This document shows positions 44,444-55,088 of a DNA stretch of 64,000 bases, one piece after another. The notes under the pieces are model-generated. The model did not search any database. It worked only from the letters and a program-made list of their open reading frames with translations, and was not told the origin of the DNA. How positions within the stretch are numbered: the stretch's first letter is position 1; each line of letters begins with the position of its first letter. A program made the position numbers and the translations under genes. Origin of the DNA: Xiphydria camelus (Eukaryota > Arthropoda > Insecta > Hymenoptera > Xiphydriidae); NCBI GenBank assembly GCA_963678675.1, contig OY783196.1, positions 25,584,827 through 25,648,826 on the forward strand, written 5' to 3'.

Positions 44444-45877
44444 CTGTTAGAGACGCACGGATCTTCGCGAGAACATCTGCCCTTGAACCGAATCGGATGA
44501 CGTTATTGGCTGGCAAGGCGCCCTAGAATCTTGAGCAAACAACTGAGAACGACTTTTTCGATTAGGGATGCTACGCTACGAGCGACACCGATTTCAAATG
44601 GACGTGACGATTACACCTGTAGGTATGTCATTACCGTGTATGCATAGGTTTGCGTTTTCATAGTTCCTCTCCGATGCATAGGTGCGATTAATTACGATGA
44701 ATCGCATCTTTGATGGTGATCTCATTTTCGCAGTGTCAGTGTTATTAAATATTAAATATGTTTTAAAATATTTATATCGCATATAAGTATACATATATAT
44801 ATATATGTATATGTATAGGTACATATATTATATTATACGTAAATTCTTGATTGTTGTTTAGTTCCAATAATTTTGTAATGGTCCACGAGAGTTTATTTGG
44901 AATACAATTTTAAACCCCATAGTACTTACTGGAATAAAAATTCTGAACATCGCATTCGAAAATTATCACGGTCAAGTTAGAAAAAACCTGGACTGCATCT
45001 CTTTCGGTATGCACGAGTACATCTGCTGATACGAATATTATCCGTATATAATCGTGCTATAATATCCGTTTTAATCGTGAAGAGTGTTCGATTTGATTAA
45101 TTTCATGGTTAAAGGGAGGTTAACTTGCCGTGAAATGTTTCATACGTATCTATGTCAAATATGGCTAAATCTGAGAGAGAGCTCTCATTTCGGAATATAC
45201 CGGCTCTCCCAAAATATATGTCGGTGCAAAGAGGATCGTCTGATCGTAGGGGCATAGAATTAATACAGGTTCAAAAGTGCAGAAAGTTTATAAATTCCAT
45301 GTACACCATAGAAAAATATTTATATTTTCTCGATGAAATAAAATAAAATTCTTTTCATTTCGTTCGAACACCCACTGCTATTCTTTTCGAAAATGTGTAC
45401 GCCACTGAAATGTGTTATGTCTCCCCCTCCATTATTACGCTTCGCTGCAGCTTCCCTTGTATCCCATGCTCGACGAATCAGTGTCTATCGCCAACCCTGC
45501 CAATTTAATATGCACGTTCCGCTTACGCGGAAAATTTGCTTCCCTCCGACGTTACCTATTTCCTCACCCCATCACAATCTCCCTTGTCATTCTCCACATA
45601 TATTAAAACTAAATTGACTGGCGAGACGTGTCCCTGACTTTCATTACAACCACCATAACCAAGGAACGCTATCTTTCGAGTTGAAATAACCCATCCGGCA
45701 TTAAAATGTTAATTCGAAAATTCAAGGAATCTTCTCAGTGAAATGAGGAGCATATCCCACCCGCTCTTCTAGTACTAACCTAGCTATACGCCTAAATGTG
45801 TACCATATATAATATGTCCCAAAATATGCACCGCAGTAGCTACACCTATGCGCCAATCCCATCGGTTGAAAATTTGA
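44444..45877. other. Stretch without recognised features
   Basis: Moderate to AT-rich. A (TA)n/(ATGT)n microsatellite-like tract lies at 44780-44835. Frames at 45152-45346 and 45393-45617 lack signatures. Confidence 0.45.
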
Positions 45878-46225
45878 CCTTCTTATAAAAAAATCTTCAC
45901 ATTCTTAAATTGAATTTGTAATCTGTATACATATTTCGTATCACACGAAAAAGAAAATGTCCGAGAAAATAATGATTCGCTGAGTTATAAGCGCATGCCT
46001 CTCTACAACGTTGTGACGTCATCGAAACGCAAGAGAGATGCACTTATATATGTCAAGCAATGAGTACGAGAGAGATAGGCTTAAAATACGATGACATAAC
46101 TGCATTTCAAAATGTCACTTTCCAGCTCAAATAAGGCCGAAAATGAAGGATTAAAAAATACAATTAAAAAATGTTTGGATTTTTCGAATTTGTAATAACG
46201 AAATTGTGAGAAAACCGAACTAGGT
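45878..46225 (+). repeat. Dispersed repeat family D, copy 3
   Basis: It contains AATTTGTAATCTGTATACAT, CACACGAAAAAGAAAATGTC, GTTGTGACGTCATCGAAACG, ATGAGTACGAGAGAGATAGG and CACTTTCCAGCTCAAATAAG in family order. It has a mutated TCAA where copies 2 and 4 have TTAA. Confidence 0.82.
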
Positions 46226-46529
46226 CTCGAGCCTCTACAATTATACGACCCTCTTTACTCCTGTGTATATTTGGAACACCTTGTAAGTTTAACAAAGATC
46301 CGAGTATATCTCAGATAGAGCAAAACCTACAATTGAAACGAATCTCCAACTGTCCCACTGTCCCAAAATTTATTTTCACGCCGAACAACTCTGCAACTTT
46401 CGCGCTCGTCGCGAGAAATACGATGCGACTTTTATTCGATAGACTTCGACTTTCATCCAACATACAGTTGGAGTGGGAACTTATACAGGGACACTCGCAA
46501 ACTTCGCAACGAATCACCAACGCTGGACC

Positions 46530-47339
46530 CCGTTTACGACAATCGTTCGTTCGCAGCTAGCAAAAGCCACGTCCGCGTGAAAACTCGAAACGCTCTCCTA
46601 TCCTCCTGGGTCAAGGCCTTTCGTGGTCGAGGTCGCGTACGGATCTCGCAAAAACCTTTGTATTCCGCTCCGACGAACGGCGTTACAGCGAGAGTTTCGT
46701 GTGGCTTCCCTTGCTGCAGCGATACTCGCGGAACTCGCGTTCGCCGACGGGCGTATCGGCGCCGGAGGAGGGAAGACGCCGGAGCACGTTGACTAGCCGT
46801 ATCGATAATGAGGCCCGTCCAGTCGGAGTCGCGTCGGTCGGTCAGTCGTGCGTCCGTTCGTGGCGTGCGTGGCACTCTCGCGCCCAAAGTGTGCGGGAAG
46901 GAGACGCGACGGTACGGAGCGGAGCGCTCGAAAGAGCTAAGCGTGGAAGCGAGAGGTCAGGAGGTGGAGAGAGGACGAACGTGCTTTGGACAAGTGGAAG
47001 AAGAGTGTCCCGTTGGTAGTGGTGGGTGGAGAGCGGGTAGTGGGGGTGCCAGATGGCAGGGGGATGCCGGACAGCTCGACTACTCGGTGGAAGAAGCCGT
47101 TTATAAATCGCGAGGATGCTTATCGGCCTCGATTCAGTGACACTTCGACTCGGTGACGCTACTGTGTTCTTGCTCTCGGCTTCGGTTCGCGCGACGAGTA
47201 CGTCGGTGTAACGCAGTATTCGGGTGTCGCAGAACCAGCGAAACAAGGGGGTCTCCATCGTCGCTAATCGTCTTGTTCAGGATTTTTTACGCACGCCTCG
47301 ACTTGAATATTTGATAGAAATATTGCATTCGAATACAAG
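46530..47339 (+). promoter_or_regulatory. CpG-rich island with candidate promoter and first exon
   Basis: CG-rich DNA from about 46530 to 47280 contains repeated GTCGGTCGGTCAGTCG words (46839-46852) and overlapping frames without signature. At its right edge TATAAA (47102-47107) is followed 34 bp later by an initiator-like TTCAGTG (A at 47136), and an AAG|GTAAAA donor-like site lies at 47339/47340. This would fit a plus-strand transcript with a non-coding first exon of about 200 bp. No coding exon was found downstream, so this is inference. Confidence 0.35.
47102..47138 (+). promoter_or_regulatory. TATA/initiator pair
   Basis: TATAAA at 47102-47107 and TCAGT at 47134-47138 put the predicted start A (47136) 34 bp from the first T of the TATA box, close to the usual spacing of about 30. 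The flank is GC-rich, so TATAAA stands out. No downstream promoter element was seen at the expected place. Confidence 0.35.
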
Positions 47340-47775
47340 GTAAAAGCACCAGTGGATGGACAAATCTCAATATTCGAACATATTTACAGTGAGAAAAATG
47401 ATGTTTCAAAATATAGCAATCAATCCCAGAAAGTGTATAGGGAAAAAACTCCTGTTAAGAAATTTAGTGATAGTGTAGTTATGAATTCGATTAAATATTC
47501 GGAATTCGTCCCATCACTACATTTCTTACCTGGAGTTTTTCCCCTATGCTTTCTAGAATTGATTACTATATTTTGAAGCACCCTTTTTTTTAGTGTATAG
47601 GTATAACAAAAATTATTGAATGTGATAAAGAGAATAAACTGCTGGGCGAAGAATCTTCAATAAATTAGGAACGCCTTTGATAAATTCCATCTAGTAAGAA
47701 CGCTGAATCAAATCTGTTACATAGGTATATTTCTATGATTATCCAAATACGGGTCTTAATCGTCTTGCCATTGGT
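47340..47775. other. Stretch without recognised features
   Basis: AT-rich, nothing recognised. Confidence 0.45.
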
Positions 47776-48037
47776 TACACTGTGAAAAATAAGTTGATTA
47801 AAAAGACAAAACGCATCTGGTTAAACGAGTTTAGTTATTCCAACCAAAATAGTAGTAATTTGAAAAAAATATTTATTTATTCCAACTATATGTTTGGTAA
47901 TTTTAACTGCATGTCTAGTTATTCTAACTAGAAAATGGTCAGTCTAACCAAACAGATGAAGGATCCATATTTCACCAAACGGTAGATTATGGTCCCCAAG
48001 ATTTCGGTTAAATTGAGCAGGTTATTTTCTCAGTGTA
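47776..48037. mobile_element. TACACTGTG/TACACTGAG-ended MITE, 262 bp
   Basis: Left tip TACACTGTGAAAAATAA and right tip (inward) TACACTGAGAAAATAA. The interior has repeated TTATTC(C/T)AACTA or TTATTCCAACCA words. It is old, with little subterminal match beyond the tips. It shares its tips with the elements at 26615 and 51074. Confidence 0.6.
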
Positions 48038-49600
48038 CATTTACCTTAAGAAGGTTCCCTCGATGATAGAATTAACAGAACAATTTTGACCAAATTCGGT
48101 AAATCGACAAATGTAAGTACACATTAGAACCCTTCAGTCAAATGTTTGTGATGATTCACTAACTTGTATAAAACGTACAATATAAATAAATTAATGCCCA
48201 TTTGGCATAGAATATAATGAGAGAAGCAACATATTCATTTCTTTTATTTCTGAATCGATAGGTATGAGTGTTGGGACCCTTTAATAAAATTTTTATGATA
48301 ATTTCTTAACTATCTATATATTTATTTTTTATTTATTATACAAGGTAGTGAATCGCCACAAAAATTTAACCGGAGGGTCCTACACTCATATCTATCGATT
48401 TATCGAATTTAATCAAATTCGCTCTATTAATTCTACTATCGATAGAACCTCCTTAAAGAACTTCATTTATCCTCTTCCGCCACGCTTCAGCATTTCTCTG
48501 TAGGTACCCTTGTTTCTGTTTCTGGAGCCTTTCACGTAAACTCCAATCTTCTCTATTCAATTTTCTTTTTCACTCCCTCGGTCGCACTCCATCGTCATGT
48601 TATTCTTTTACTTATCGCAACAATTTTCGACACCTTCGTCGCGTGAAGGGAAAGACTTCCGTGCGCCCGTCAATGTTTTCGTGCCGGAAACGAAGTTCGG
48701 ACGGGTACCTAGCCCACGCGCGCGAAACGCGAAAAGAGAAGGCCGCAAGGGTTGCCCGGCGCGGACTCGCCGATTCCGGGATACGTCGCGTCTTATCGAT
48801 CGCTGCAAATTGGATTTGAGTCGAGCGGCGAATGCTTCTCTCGCAGCGATATAGGATAGGAGCAATGTGGAGGAAGAGAAATCACGTCGGGCATCGAAAG
48901 TTTTATCGTGAGTTCTTCGAGACTCTTTTTTTTTCTTCTTCTTTTTTCTCCCCGTTCGGAGATGCGTTGAGGCGAACTTATCGATTCCCAAGTCAACTCT
49001 TATACGTCTGCGATGCAATTTCCTCTTTAATTTTCTATAACTCTTTAATCGCTCCCCTTCCCCGAAGATTCGTCAGATTTCCTCTTCGACCCTCCCGAGC
49101 CCGAGGAATACACTTAAATACGAAATGACAAGATGTTCGATTTTGGAGTTCGAAGGTAGAATTGGCTATTGTTTCAATTTCAAAAAAATTGATTTATAAA
49201 TAATTGATATCTTGAAATTTTAAGAATACTCCGAAAAAGTTACACTAAATAATATTTATATATTTATTATTAATGATGCATTTAACGGATAATCTTAATA
49301 AGTATATTTTTTAAATTTTTTAATCAATTTTATATAAAAGAAAAAATTTTTACACCGTAAATAATACCCCTCATATTATGCATAATTTTTTGTTTTCGTA
49401 AAACGAAAACTGTTTTCGAATTAATTATACGTTTCTGTGCTTCGCATAAAGTATTGCTGCTTCATCTTTAAATTTTATCACGAGCCTCTGTCGAGTCTCT
49501 CGATCTCATTCAGAATTAGATGCTAAACACGTGTCGAGAAGTGAGTGTGAAAAGCGAAAAATTTACTTCACATAATTTTAATTCCGTCGTTTTCGTACAG
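48038..49600. other. Mixed stretch, CpG-rich at 48630-48860, no gene recognised
   Basis: An inverted-looking pair of words (GAACC-TC-TTAA near 48050 and 48450, TATCGAT near 48257 and 48400) suggests an old element. Frames at 48597-49018 on both strands lack signatures. 49140-49500 is AT-rich. Confidence 0.4.
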
Positions 49601-49829
49601 CAAATCAATGCGAATCGGTGCGAATTGTGCAGGAACTAATCAAAACGGTCGAGAGTTATAATCGTTGGAGATGGCGTAAAACGCTGTAATTAACGGATCA
49701 TCGTAACACGAGGAGCAGCCAATACCTCGCGCGCGTCACGTATCGCGTGTGATATCACGTGTGCGCGGATGTACTGTACGTGAAGTGTCGACACTCAAAG
49801 CGGTCGCGTCGGCAGAGAAAAACCAGCAG
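49601..49829 (+). promoter_or_regulatory. Possible non-coding (5' UTR) exon
   Basis: A pyrimidine-rich acceptor-like site (TTTTCGTACAG, ending 49600) and a strong donor-like site (AACCAGCAG|GTAAGC at 49829/49830) bound 229 bp of CpG-rich DNA with short uORF-like ATGs only. It contains palindromic TCACGT/ACGTGA words near 49735-49765. It might be spliced to the putative first exon at 47136-47339. Purely suggestive. Confidence 0.25.
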
Positions 49830-50275
49830 GTAAGCGGTACATATAATTTTTCATATTTCTGACTGAAAACGATTTCCTTCCCAAATATAAAAGGGCCGTA
49901 TAAAAAATAATACCCTACACGCCCCTTTACTTTAAAATTTTTAATTTTTCTTTCACTTTTTTTATTCGCATTTAGGCAAATTTAAGTCAATAACAAAAAT
50001 GTATTACACGTCCTTTCGGCTTTCTGAAGGTACTTTTTTGCGCATACTTTTTGGTATTAGCGACACGATATGACGCATCGGCATCTAACTAGAAAACTGT
50101 TGACATTAAATTTGGCGAAACCAAAGATTCGTAAAAACCGCATCATCAAGCGCAATAGTGTCGAAAATCCCGCTGTCGATATCGGCCTGACGTCATTCGT
50201 TCGCGAGTAACCTCGTCGCGCGATTTCGTACGTCGCAAAACGGCGATTCATCCAAATCGAAATCTTCGTTACCAT
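49830..50275. other. Stretch without recognised features
   Basis: AT-rich then CpG-richer (50060-50270). A minus frame at 50284-50057 has no signature. Confidence 0.4.
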
Positions 50276-50431
50276 ATCGCACACCTAGATCAAAACAGTA
50301 TCAACTCAAAAAAAACTGGTTTTTCAGAAATGGCAAAAAACTGATTCTCATGTCGATATGTGATAAGGGGTTTACTTTTTCTGAATAACAAGTTTTTTTG
50401 AGTTGATACTGTTTTGATCTAGGTGTGCGAT
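50276..50431. mobile_element. MITE with 38-bp TIRs, 156 bp
   Basis: Perfect inverted ends ATCGCACACCTAGATCAAAA followed by CAGTATCAACTCAAAAAAA. The interior of about 80 bp is AT-rich. Very short and apparently young. Confidence 0.9.
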
Positions 50432-50838
50432 ATATCGCTCATAAACGTAGGATTTCCGCGCGCAATCGAAATTTTTCGTACACCGACCCGAAGCCAATTC
50501 CGCGCCTCTCAGTTACGCGCACCAACGAATCGAATCGCGCGAGCCGCCGTGGAATCACCTGCAGCGCTATCCGTACGATTAGGTACATATATCTGCACCG
50601 GCGGCGGCGGGAGCGTGCGTGCGTGCGTGCGCGCATCGCCAGCTCGTTCCCACCTTTCTCCTCGGCCCATTTTGCTCTCAATTTCCGTTCGTATCAGCGC
50701 GGGCGTCACGAACGCTCGTTTGCGAATAATTCCGAGAGCATATCGCTCGAAATTAATCGTATGGGATCGCGGAGGTTCGTTCCGACGATGATGTCACGTT
50801 GTCACGGGATCGATGCTGGAACGGTGGAGCGATATCGG
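50432..50838. promoter_or_regulatory. CpG-rich island without recognised exon
   Basis: CG-dense 50450-50800 with GCGTGCGTGCGTGCGC at 50612-50630. Frames of 66-143 codons on both strands overlap and show no signature. Bounded by MITEs on both sides. Confidence 0.35.
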
Positions 50839-51075
50839 TACACGAAAAAAAATTAATCGTATCATTTACAAAGTTTGTGATAAATTTCGGGAGAAAGCCA
50901 ATTTATTGTTATGATAACTACAATTTTAGCAAAAATTATAGTAAAACTTGTAGAAGTTGCAAACGATGCTGTAATTTTTACTAAAATTGTAGTTATCGTA
51001 ACAATAAATTAGCTATGTCCCGAAATTTACTACAAACTTTTGTGAAAATGCTACGATTTACTTTGTTATCGTGTA
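50839..51075. mobile_element. MITE with TACACGA tips, 237 bp
   Basis: Tips TACACGA(A/T)AA. The arms share AATCGTA-CATTT, GTAAATTTCGGGA or GATAAATTTCGGGA, AATTTATTGTTA-GATAACT and ACAATTTTAG-AAAAATTA with scattered mismatches. The centre is about 25 bp. Its right tip overlaps the left tip of the next element. Confidence 0.85.
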
Positions 51076-51309
51076 CACTGATAAATAATGGCAGATGTAA
51101 AAAAAAAACGTTTTCTTCAATCCAAAACATGATATAACTCCAGGACTAAGCCAGGTTTTCTTCGCGCAAGAAAATATTTGATGCTTGAGTAATTGTTTTT
51201 TTTTCGCGCATATATTCTTTGATTAATAATCTGTATTCTTAAAAATTTGAAAGATATGTTCTTGATTCAAGACATTTTTTTGACACTAGCAATTATTTTT
51301 CTCAGTGTA
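51074..51309. mobile_element. TACACTGA-ended MITE, 236 bp
   Basis: Left tip TACACTGATAAATAAT and right tip (inward) TACACTGAGAAAAATAAT. The interior is AT-rich and non-coding, with little further symmetry. It abuts the element at 50839 with a shared TA. Confidence 0.6.
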
Positions 51310-51340
51310 CCTACATATGTTGTCCGAGCGCATTACTAAT

Positions 51341-51588
51341 ATCATATAAGGCTAAACTTACCTACTCGCCAGGAAAGAAACTCGAATCGTTGTTATCTCA
51401 TTACTTATGAACTTTTGGCTTAAGTACATCGATATCAGACTTTATTGTAGATAAAAATGTGATCTTTAAAACAATATTATACAAATATGAGCCAAAAGCT
51501 CATAGATAGCTAATGAGATAATATTGATTGAAGTTAAGAAACTTCCTGGAAAGAAAAATTCTAGCGAGTAAATTTAGCCTCGTATGAT
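51341..51588. mobile_element. MITE with about 90-bp TIRs, 248 bp
   Basis: Tips ATCATA(T/C)(A/G)AGGCTAAA. The arms share CAGGAA, GAAACT, TTATCTCATTA-CTAT, TGA-CTTTTGGCT and have indels. Non-coding centre. Confidence 0.78.
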
Positions 51589-51713
51589 ATAATAGGCATC
51601 TTGTCTCTGGCGCGACACCATTTGAAAGAGAATAGAAAACAGAGAGAAAAAGATAGATCAATTAATAGAGACTTATTTATTGCTCTGAGATGAAGATCCC
51701 GCAAGAGCAACGC

Positions 51714-51749
51714 GAGAGAAAGAGAAAGAGAGAGAGAGAGAGAGAGAGG
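51714..51749 (+). repeat. (AG)n microsatellite
   Basis: Purine tract with about 11 uninterrupted AG units. Confidence 0.9.
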
Positions 51750-51759
51750 GAGGAGGAAA

Positions 51760-53019
51760 GAAATGACACGCTTGAACCGATGCACCGTCGAAATGTCGCC
51801 GGTGCATTCTAAGTCGTACACGCGAGTGAATCTCAATCGTATCGCTCTTTCTTCCTCCTACACTGCGTCTTCGTGCACCGCGTGCGCGTTGTACCATCGA
51901 GTGTGGTATATACTCGTACATTTTACATGCCTCGCTTCGATACTGGCAACGATCCTATCGCAAATTTTAATTATAGACTTCACTCGTTTCCCGCGGGGAA
52001 GCAATCCGATATCGGCAAACGCTGCAGCAGCGATAGTGGACGTACCGTAAACAAATTTTTTGCAAAACAGATAGAACTTAACGTTCGCGTATACCCGCTC
52101 CGCGCCGTATTTACACTCAGCATCTATTCACCGCGTCTCCCGTTAAGGTCGCATCTACGCTCGCGTCACCTTGTCCGGCACGCGCGCGTTGGCGCGCACT
52201 CGTGGACAGGTGCGAGAACGTGCTTTCTCGCGATGACACACGGGGCATCTCGGGCTTCGCGGCAGAGGCGCGCGAGAAGAGAGACAAGGCCATGAAAACG
52301 GCTGGCATTTGTACGTACGTCACGCGTCCAACGCGACGGGGAGCTCTTATTCGCGTCTCGCGCCGCATGGAATTCACCTGGAGGAGACGATAAACCGTTT
52401 TCGAGGCGGATCGAACAGGCGAGGCGCGCCGCGACGGGACAAATTTCGTCGTCTCGCGCCTCAGTTTGGGAATTCCCGACGCGTAGGTATAGGTACGCAC
52501 ATTGTAGCTGCGCGTAAAATTTACTCCGCTACGTAACGCGACAGTAAAGTCGAGCCTGTGTGTGGAGTCGCCGCGTAAGAGTCTTCAAAACAATGATGCC
52601 TACACGGTCGAACTTCCTACGCGAGATGCCGAAAAATACGAAGTACCATATGGCACACGTGGACAAACACTCGCGGTTCAATTTTTCGTTGTGATTGCGC
52701 ACCGCGACGGGCTCGTTATCGTTGCCGTAATTCTTCGCCGCGAAACATTCCGAGCCACTACATTGTAGCGGGGTGCCTTGGGTGGCGGGAGGGAGCGAGG
52801 GTTTCGGGCAGAGAGGGGAGTGGCACATGCGAGAAATTAAAGTCATAAAACTCGCTCCGCGAGATAGGCGCGTGGAGATACCGAGCTGTGCTACCTCTCG
52901 AGTCCTGCGAGGATGAGAAGACGGTCGAGGATGAACGCAGGCGGTTGGATGGAAAGATTTATAGAAGCTAGGGCGGTTGCCCCCGCGTAGCTGTACCCAT
53001 AAGAAAAAGAGGAAGAAGA
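51760..53019. promoter_or_regulatory. CpG-rich island without recognised exon
   Basis: CG-dense, strongest at 52080-52480 and 52770-52960. It holds a 230-codon minus frame (53221-52529) and several plus frames of up to 140 codons. The 230-codon frame runs into an inverted repeat at 53020 and is overlapped by other open frames, so I consider it chance. No family signature. Confidence 0.4.
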
Positions 53020-53643
53020 TATACAGAGTGATTCTCAAGATGAAGGTCATAGGACGATATGCTACCGTACGTAGCGCTTGACTAGAGGCGATCAGACACT
53101 TCTGGAGGCCTGTACCTCGATGATTGCCTGTGACGACGTGCAAGCAGCGTTCGACAACCATTTCGGAAGAAGGTTCCCCTACACTGTAAAAAATTCTGCG
53201 GTGTGGACCTATATAAACCACTTTTGGTATTAAATAACAATGTCATGAGGCTGAATGATACCAGATATGGTACATATAGGGGAGACTGGGGAGGATTGAG
53301 ACAAAAATTATATCTTAATGTTTATAATAGCTCCAATAAATAATTTAAGGACTATACATGTGGGTATCGAATGAGGTGTCTTTTAGTTACACGTTCCATA
53401 TTTTTTCGTATTTCCAAAATAAGACTTTATTTATCTACAAAGATTTTAACAATGTGGCGTAGATTGGCTCAAGGCTCCCTAGTATAGGGAGAGTTGAGAT
53501 GACCAATGGGATGCATTAAGACACTTGTTTAAAATAACGCAAACTATAGTAAAATCAAGATTTATGTTTAAATACATGATTCAGTTAACGTACATTATTA
53601 TAATAACTAAAGTTTAATCCAAATGTCAAAGTAGATTTTATTC

Positions 53644-54305
53644 CTTGTTTTTTTACTACATATTTCCTAACAATTAGAGGTAATGCAAAAGAAAGGCTCT
53701 ATCATGGCTCTAATTAAGCTTACAAGGGATACACACACACTGGAGTGTGAGATACCCCAGTGATATTTTGAAATACAGCCATTTCGGTTGCTTCTGTAAG
53801 CGATAGAGGTTAATTTATTAAAATAAATATCACGATTTTAAATCCTTAAGTTTTTGGGTTCTTAAATACTAGGCAAATATAGTGGGGTATAAAGCACCCC
53901 AGTGTGTTTCGTGTTAAAAAATATAAGTGTGGGTACGAAAGGTTATGAAATCCTCCTCTTTTTGTTATGTACTTTACTTTGAAAACAGTAGCGCTTTAAC
54001 GATGCGATATCCCCGCACATCTTTTCCTTCTATACTTTGTTTGTAGAATCTACGGAGTTTCTCGCCACTGCTCATACCTTTATGCTCATAAATATATTCC
54101 CATTAAGTAGGGGAATTTCGAATGAATAAATTCCACCCGTTGCTCTCCTACGTGGAGCTAAACCGCTTCGCCAGACATACACGATATATTTAGATCATTC
54201 TTTCATCGCCATCCAGGTATGTGTAACGTTCTGCTGCTTCAATGTAAAATTACATCAAGATACGAGCACTAATCAATAAAAATTTCAAATTCTCTTGATT
54301 CACGC
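53644..54305 (+). repeat. Duplicated block, copy B
   Basis: Same orientation and order as copy A (19690-20708), with high identity across about 450 bp. It lacks the mariner of copy A (showing TTTGTTATGTACTTTACTTT intact) and instead carries the insertion 53731-53942. Beyond 54305 the two copies diverge abruptly. Confidence 0.85.
53731..53942. mobile_element. Small TIR element inserted in block B, 212 bp
   Basis: Absent from copy A, so its limits are set by comparison (between GGGAT and TTATGAAATC). Internal inverted words CACACTGGAGTGTGAGATAC and (inward) CACACTGGGGTGCTTTATAC, both followed by CCC, mark TIRs. An AC microsatellite sits at the left end. Confidence 0.75.
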
Positions 54306-54307
54306 AA

Positions 54308-54432
54308 TACCTGATTGAAGAGTTTTATCACTGACAGTTGCCGATCCTGCTTAACCTCTCCTACCCACCACGACCTATCAACGATGACGCTCATCGTCTA
54401 TACATCGACAAAATCGCCTATGTTATATTTGC
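54308..54432 (-). repeat. Repeat family F, copy 1
   Basis: About 125 bp match 63799-63928 in inverse orientation. Shared words read on the minus strand: GCAAATATAA, GTATAGACGATGAGCGTCAT, TTAA-CAGGATC and CTCTTCA-TCAGGT. The core ACGATGAGCGTCATCGTTGAT can form a small stem. Class unknown. Confidence 0.75.
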
Positions 54433-54532
54433 TACATCGCAGATCCAAGTCCTCACCCTCTCTCTGTATAGTCTGAAAAACACCACATAGCCTATCGTCC
54501 TATGACCTTCATCTTGAGAATCATTCTGTATA

Positions 54533-55085
54533 TGGGAGATAGAGACGGACGGATAAGGCGACTGCTCACCCAGATCCGAAATTCATAAAGCGACGAAGGG
54601 TGCACCTTGCGCCCCTGCCGTGTCTAGCGTCACTTCTAATAGACGTCGCGTCGACGGGGATTCGTTCCGCATCGCTGCCACCGCAGCTCGATCGGCTCGA
54701 TAAGATCGGATAGTGATATAAGTAGATGAGGAGCCGTCGTCGATGTGAACCGTACTTATTGTCATTCCGAGAGATCGTTAAAAGAAAAACATCTGAACCG
54801 CGCATGTATCGGGGCGCCCGTTGAGCTCGGCCAGGCCTGGTACGTCAATAGAGACGGATTCTCCCTCCTTTTCCGACTGTGCGATTACGCCTTGGCTAAG
54901 TCTGTAACTAATCAGGTAGCATGGATTCCCATTTAAAGGGTGCTTTGTGTGGTGCTTGATCTACTTGAACCATGCTCTATCAGTCAACGGACTTGGATAT
55001 GAGAATGGCTTATGGATATTCGTTACAAATATTGTGGCAAATAATCTATAATTACAACTCAATTAAATAATAAATCGCGTGACTA
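54533..55085. other. Stretch without recognised features
   Basis: 54580-54850 is CpG-richer, with frames on both strands lacking signatures. The remainder is AT-rich. Confidence 0.4.
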
Positions 55086-55088
55086 ATG

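Larger units (their letters stand above)
53020..54532. mobile_element. Candidate long TIR unit enclosing duplicated block B
   Basis: TATACAGAGTGATTCTCAAG with ATGAAGGTCATAGGACGATA at 53020-53059 is repeated in inverse at about 54493-54532 with one or two differences. The 1.5-kb interior contains block B, a small TIR insertion and a copy of repeat family F. It may be one composite transposon or two inverted fragments of one repeat; no transposase is recognisable. Confidence 0.55.

Noticed and set aside
44123..44450. Two nearly identical 94-96-codon proteins on opposite strands
   Set aside because: Explained entirely by the near-perfect palindrome; they are mirror translations of the same arms.
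52529..53221. 230-codon open frame on the minus strand, the longest in the window
   Set aside because: It lies in a CpG-rich island with several other open frames on both strands, runs into an inverted repeat at 53020-53059, and its translation shows no conserved motif.
54308..54432. Second hammerhead-like motif (CTGA-TGAAGAG near the end of repeat family F)
   Set aside because: A CTGANGA-like start is present but there is no GAAA partner after a stem and no stem I, so the core is incomplete in both copies.
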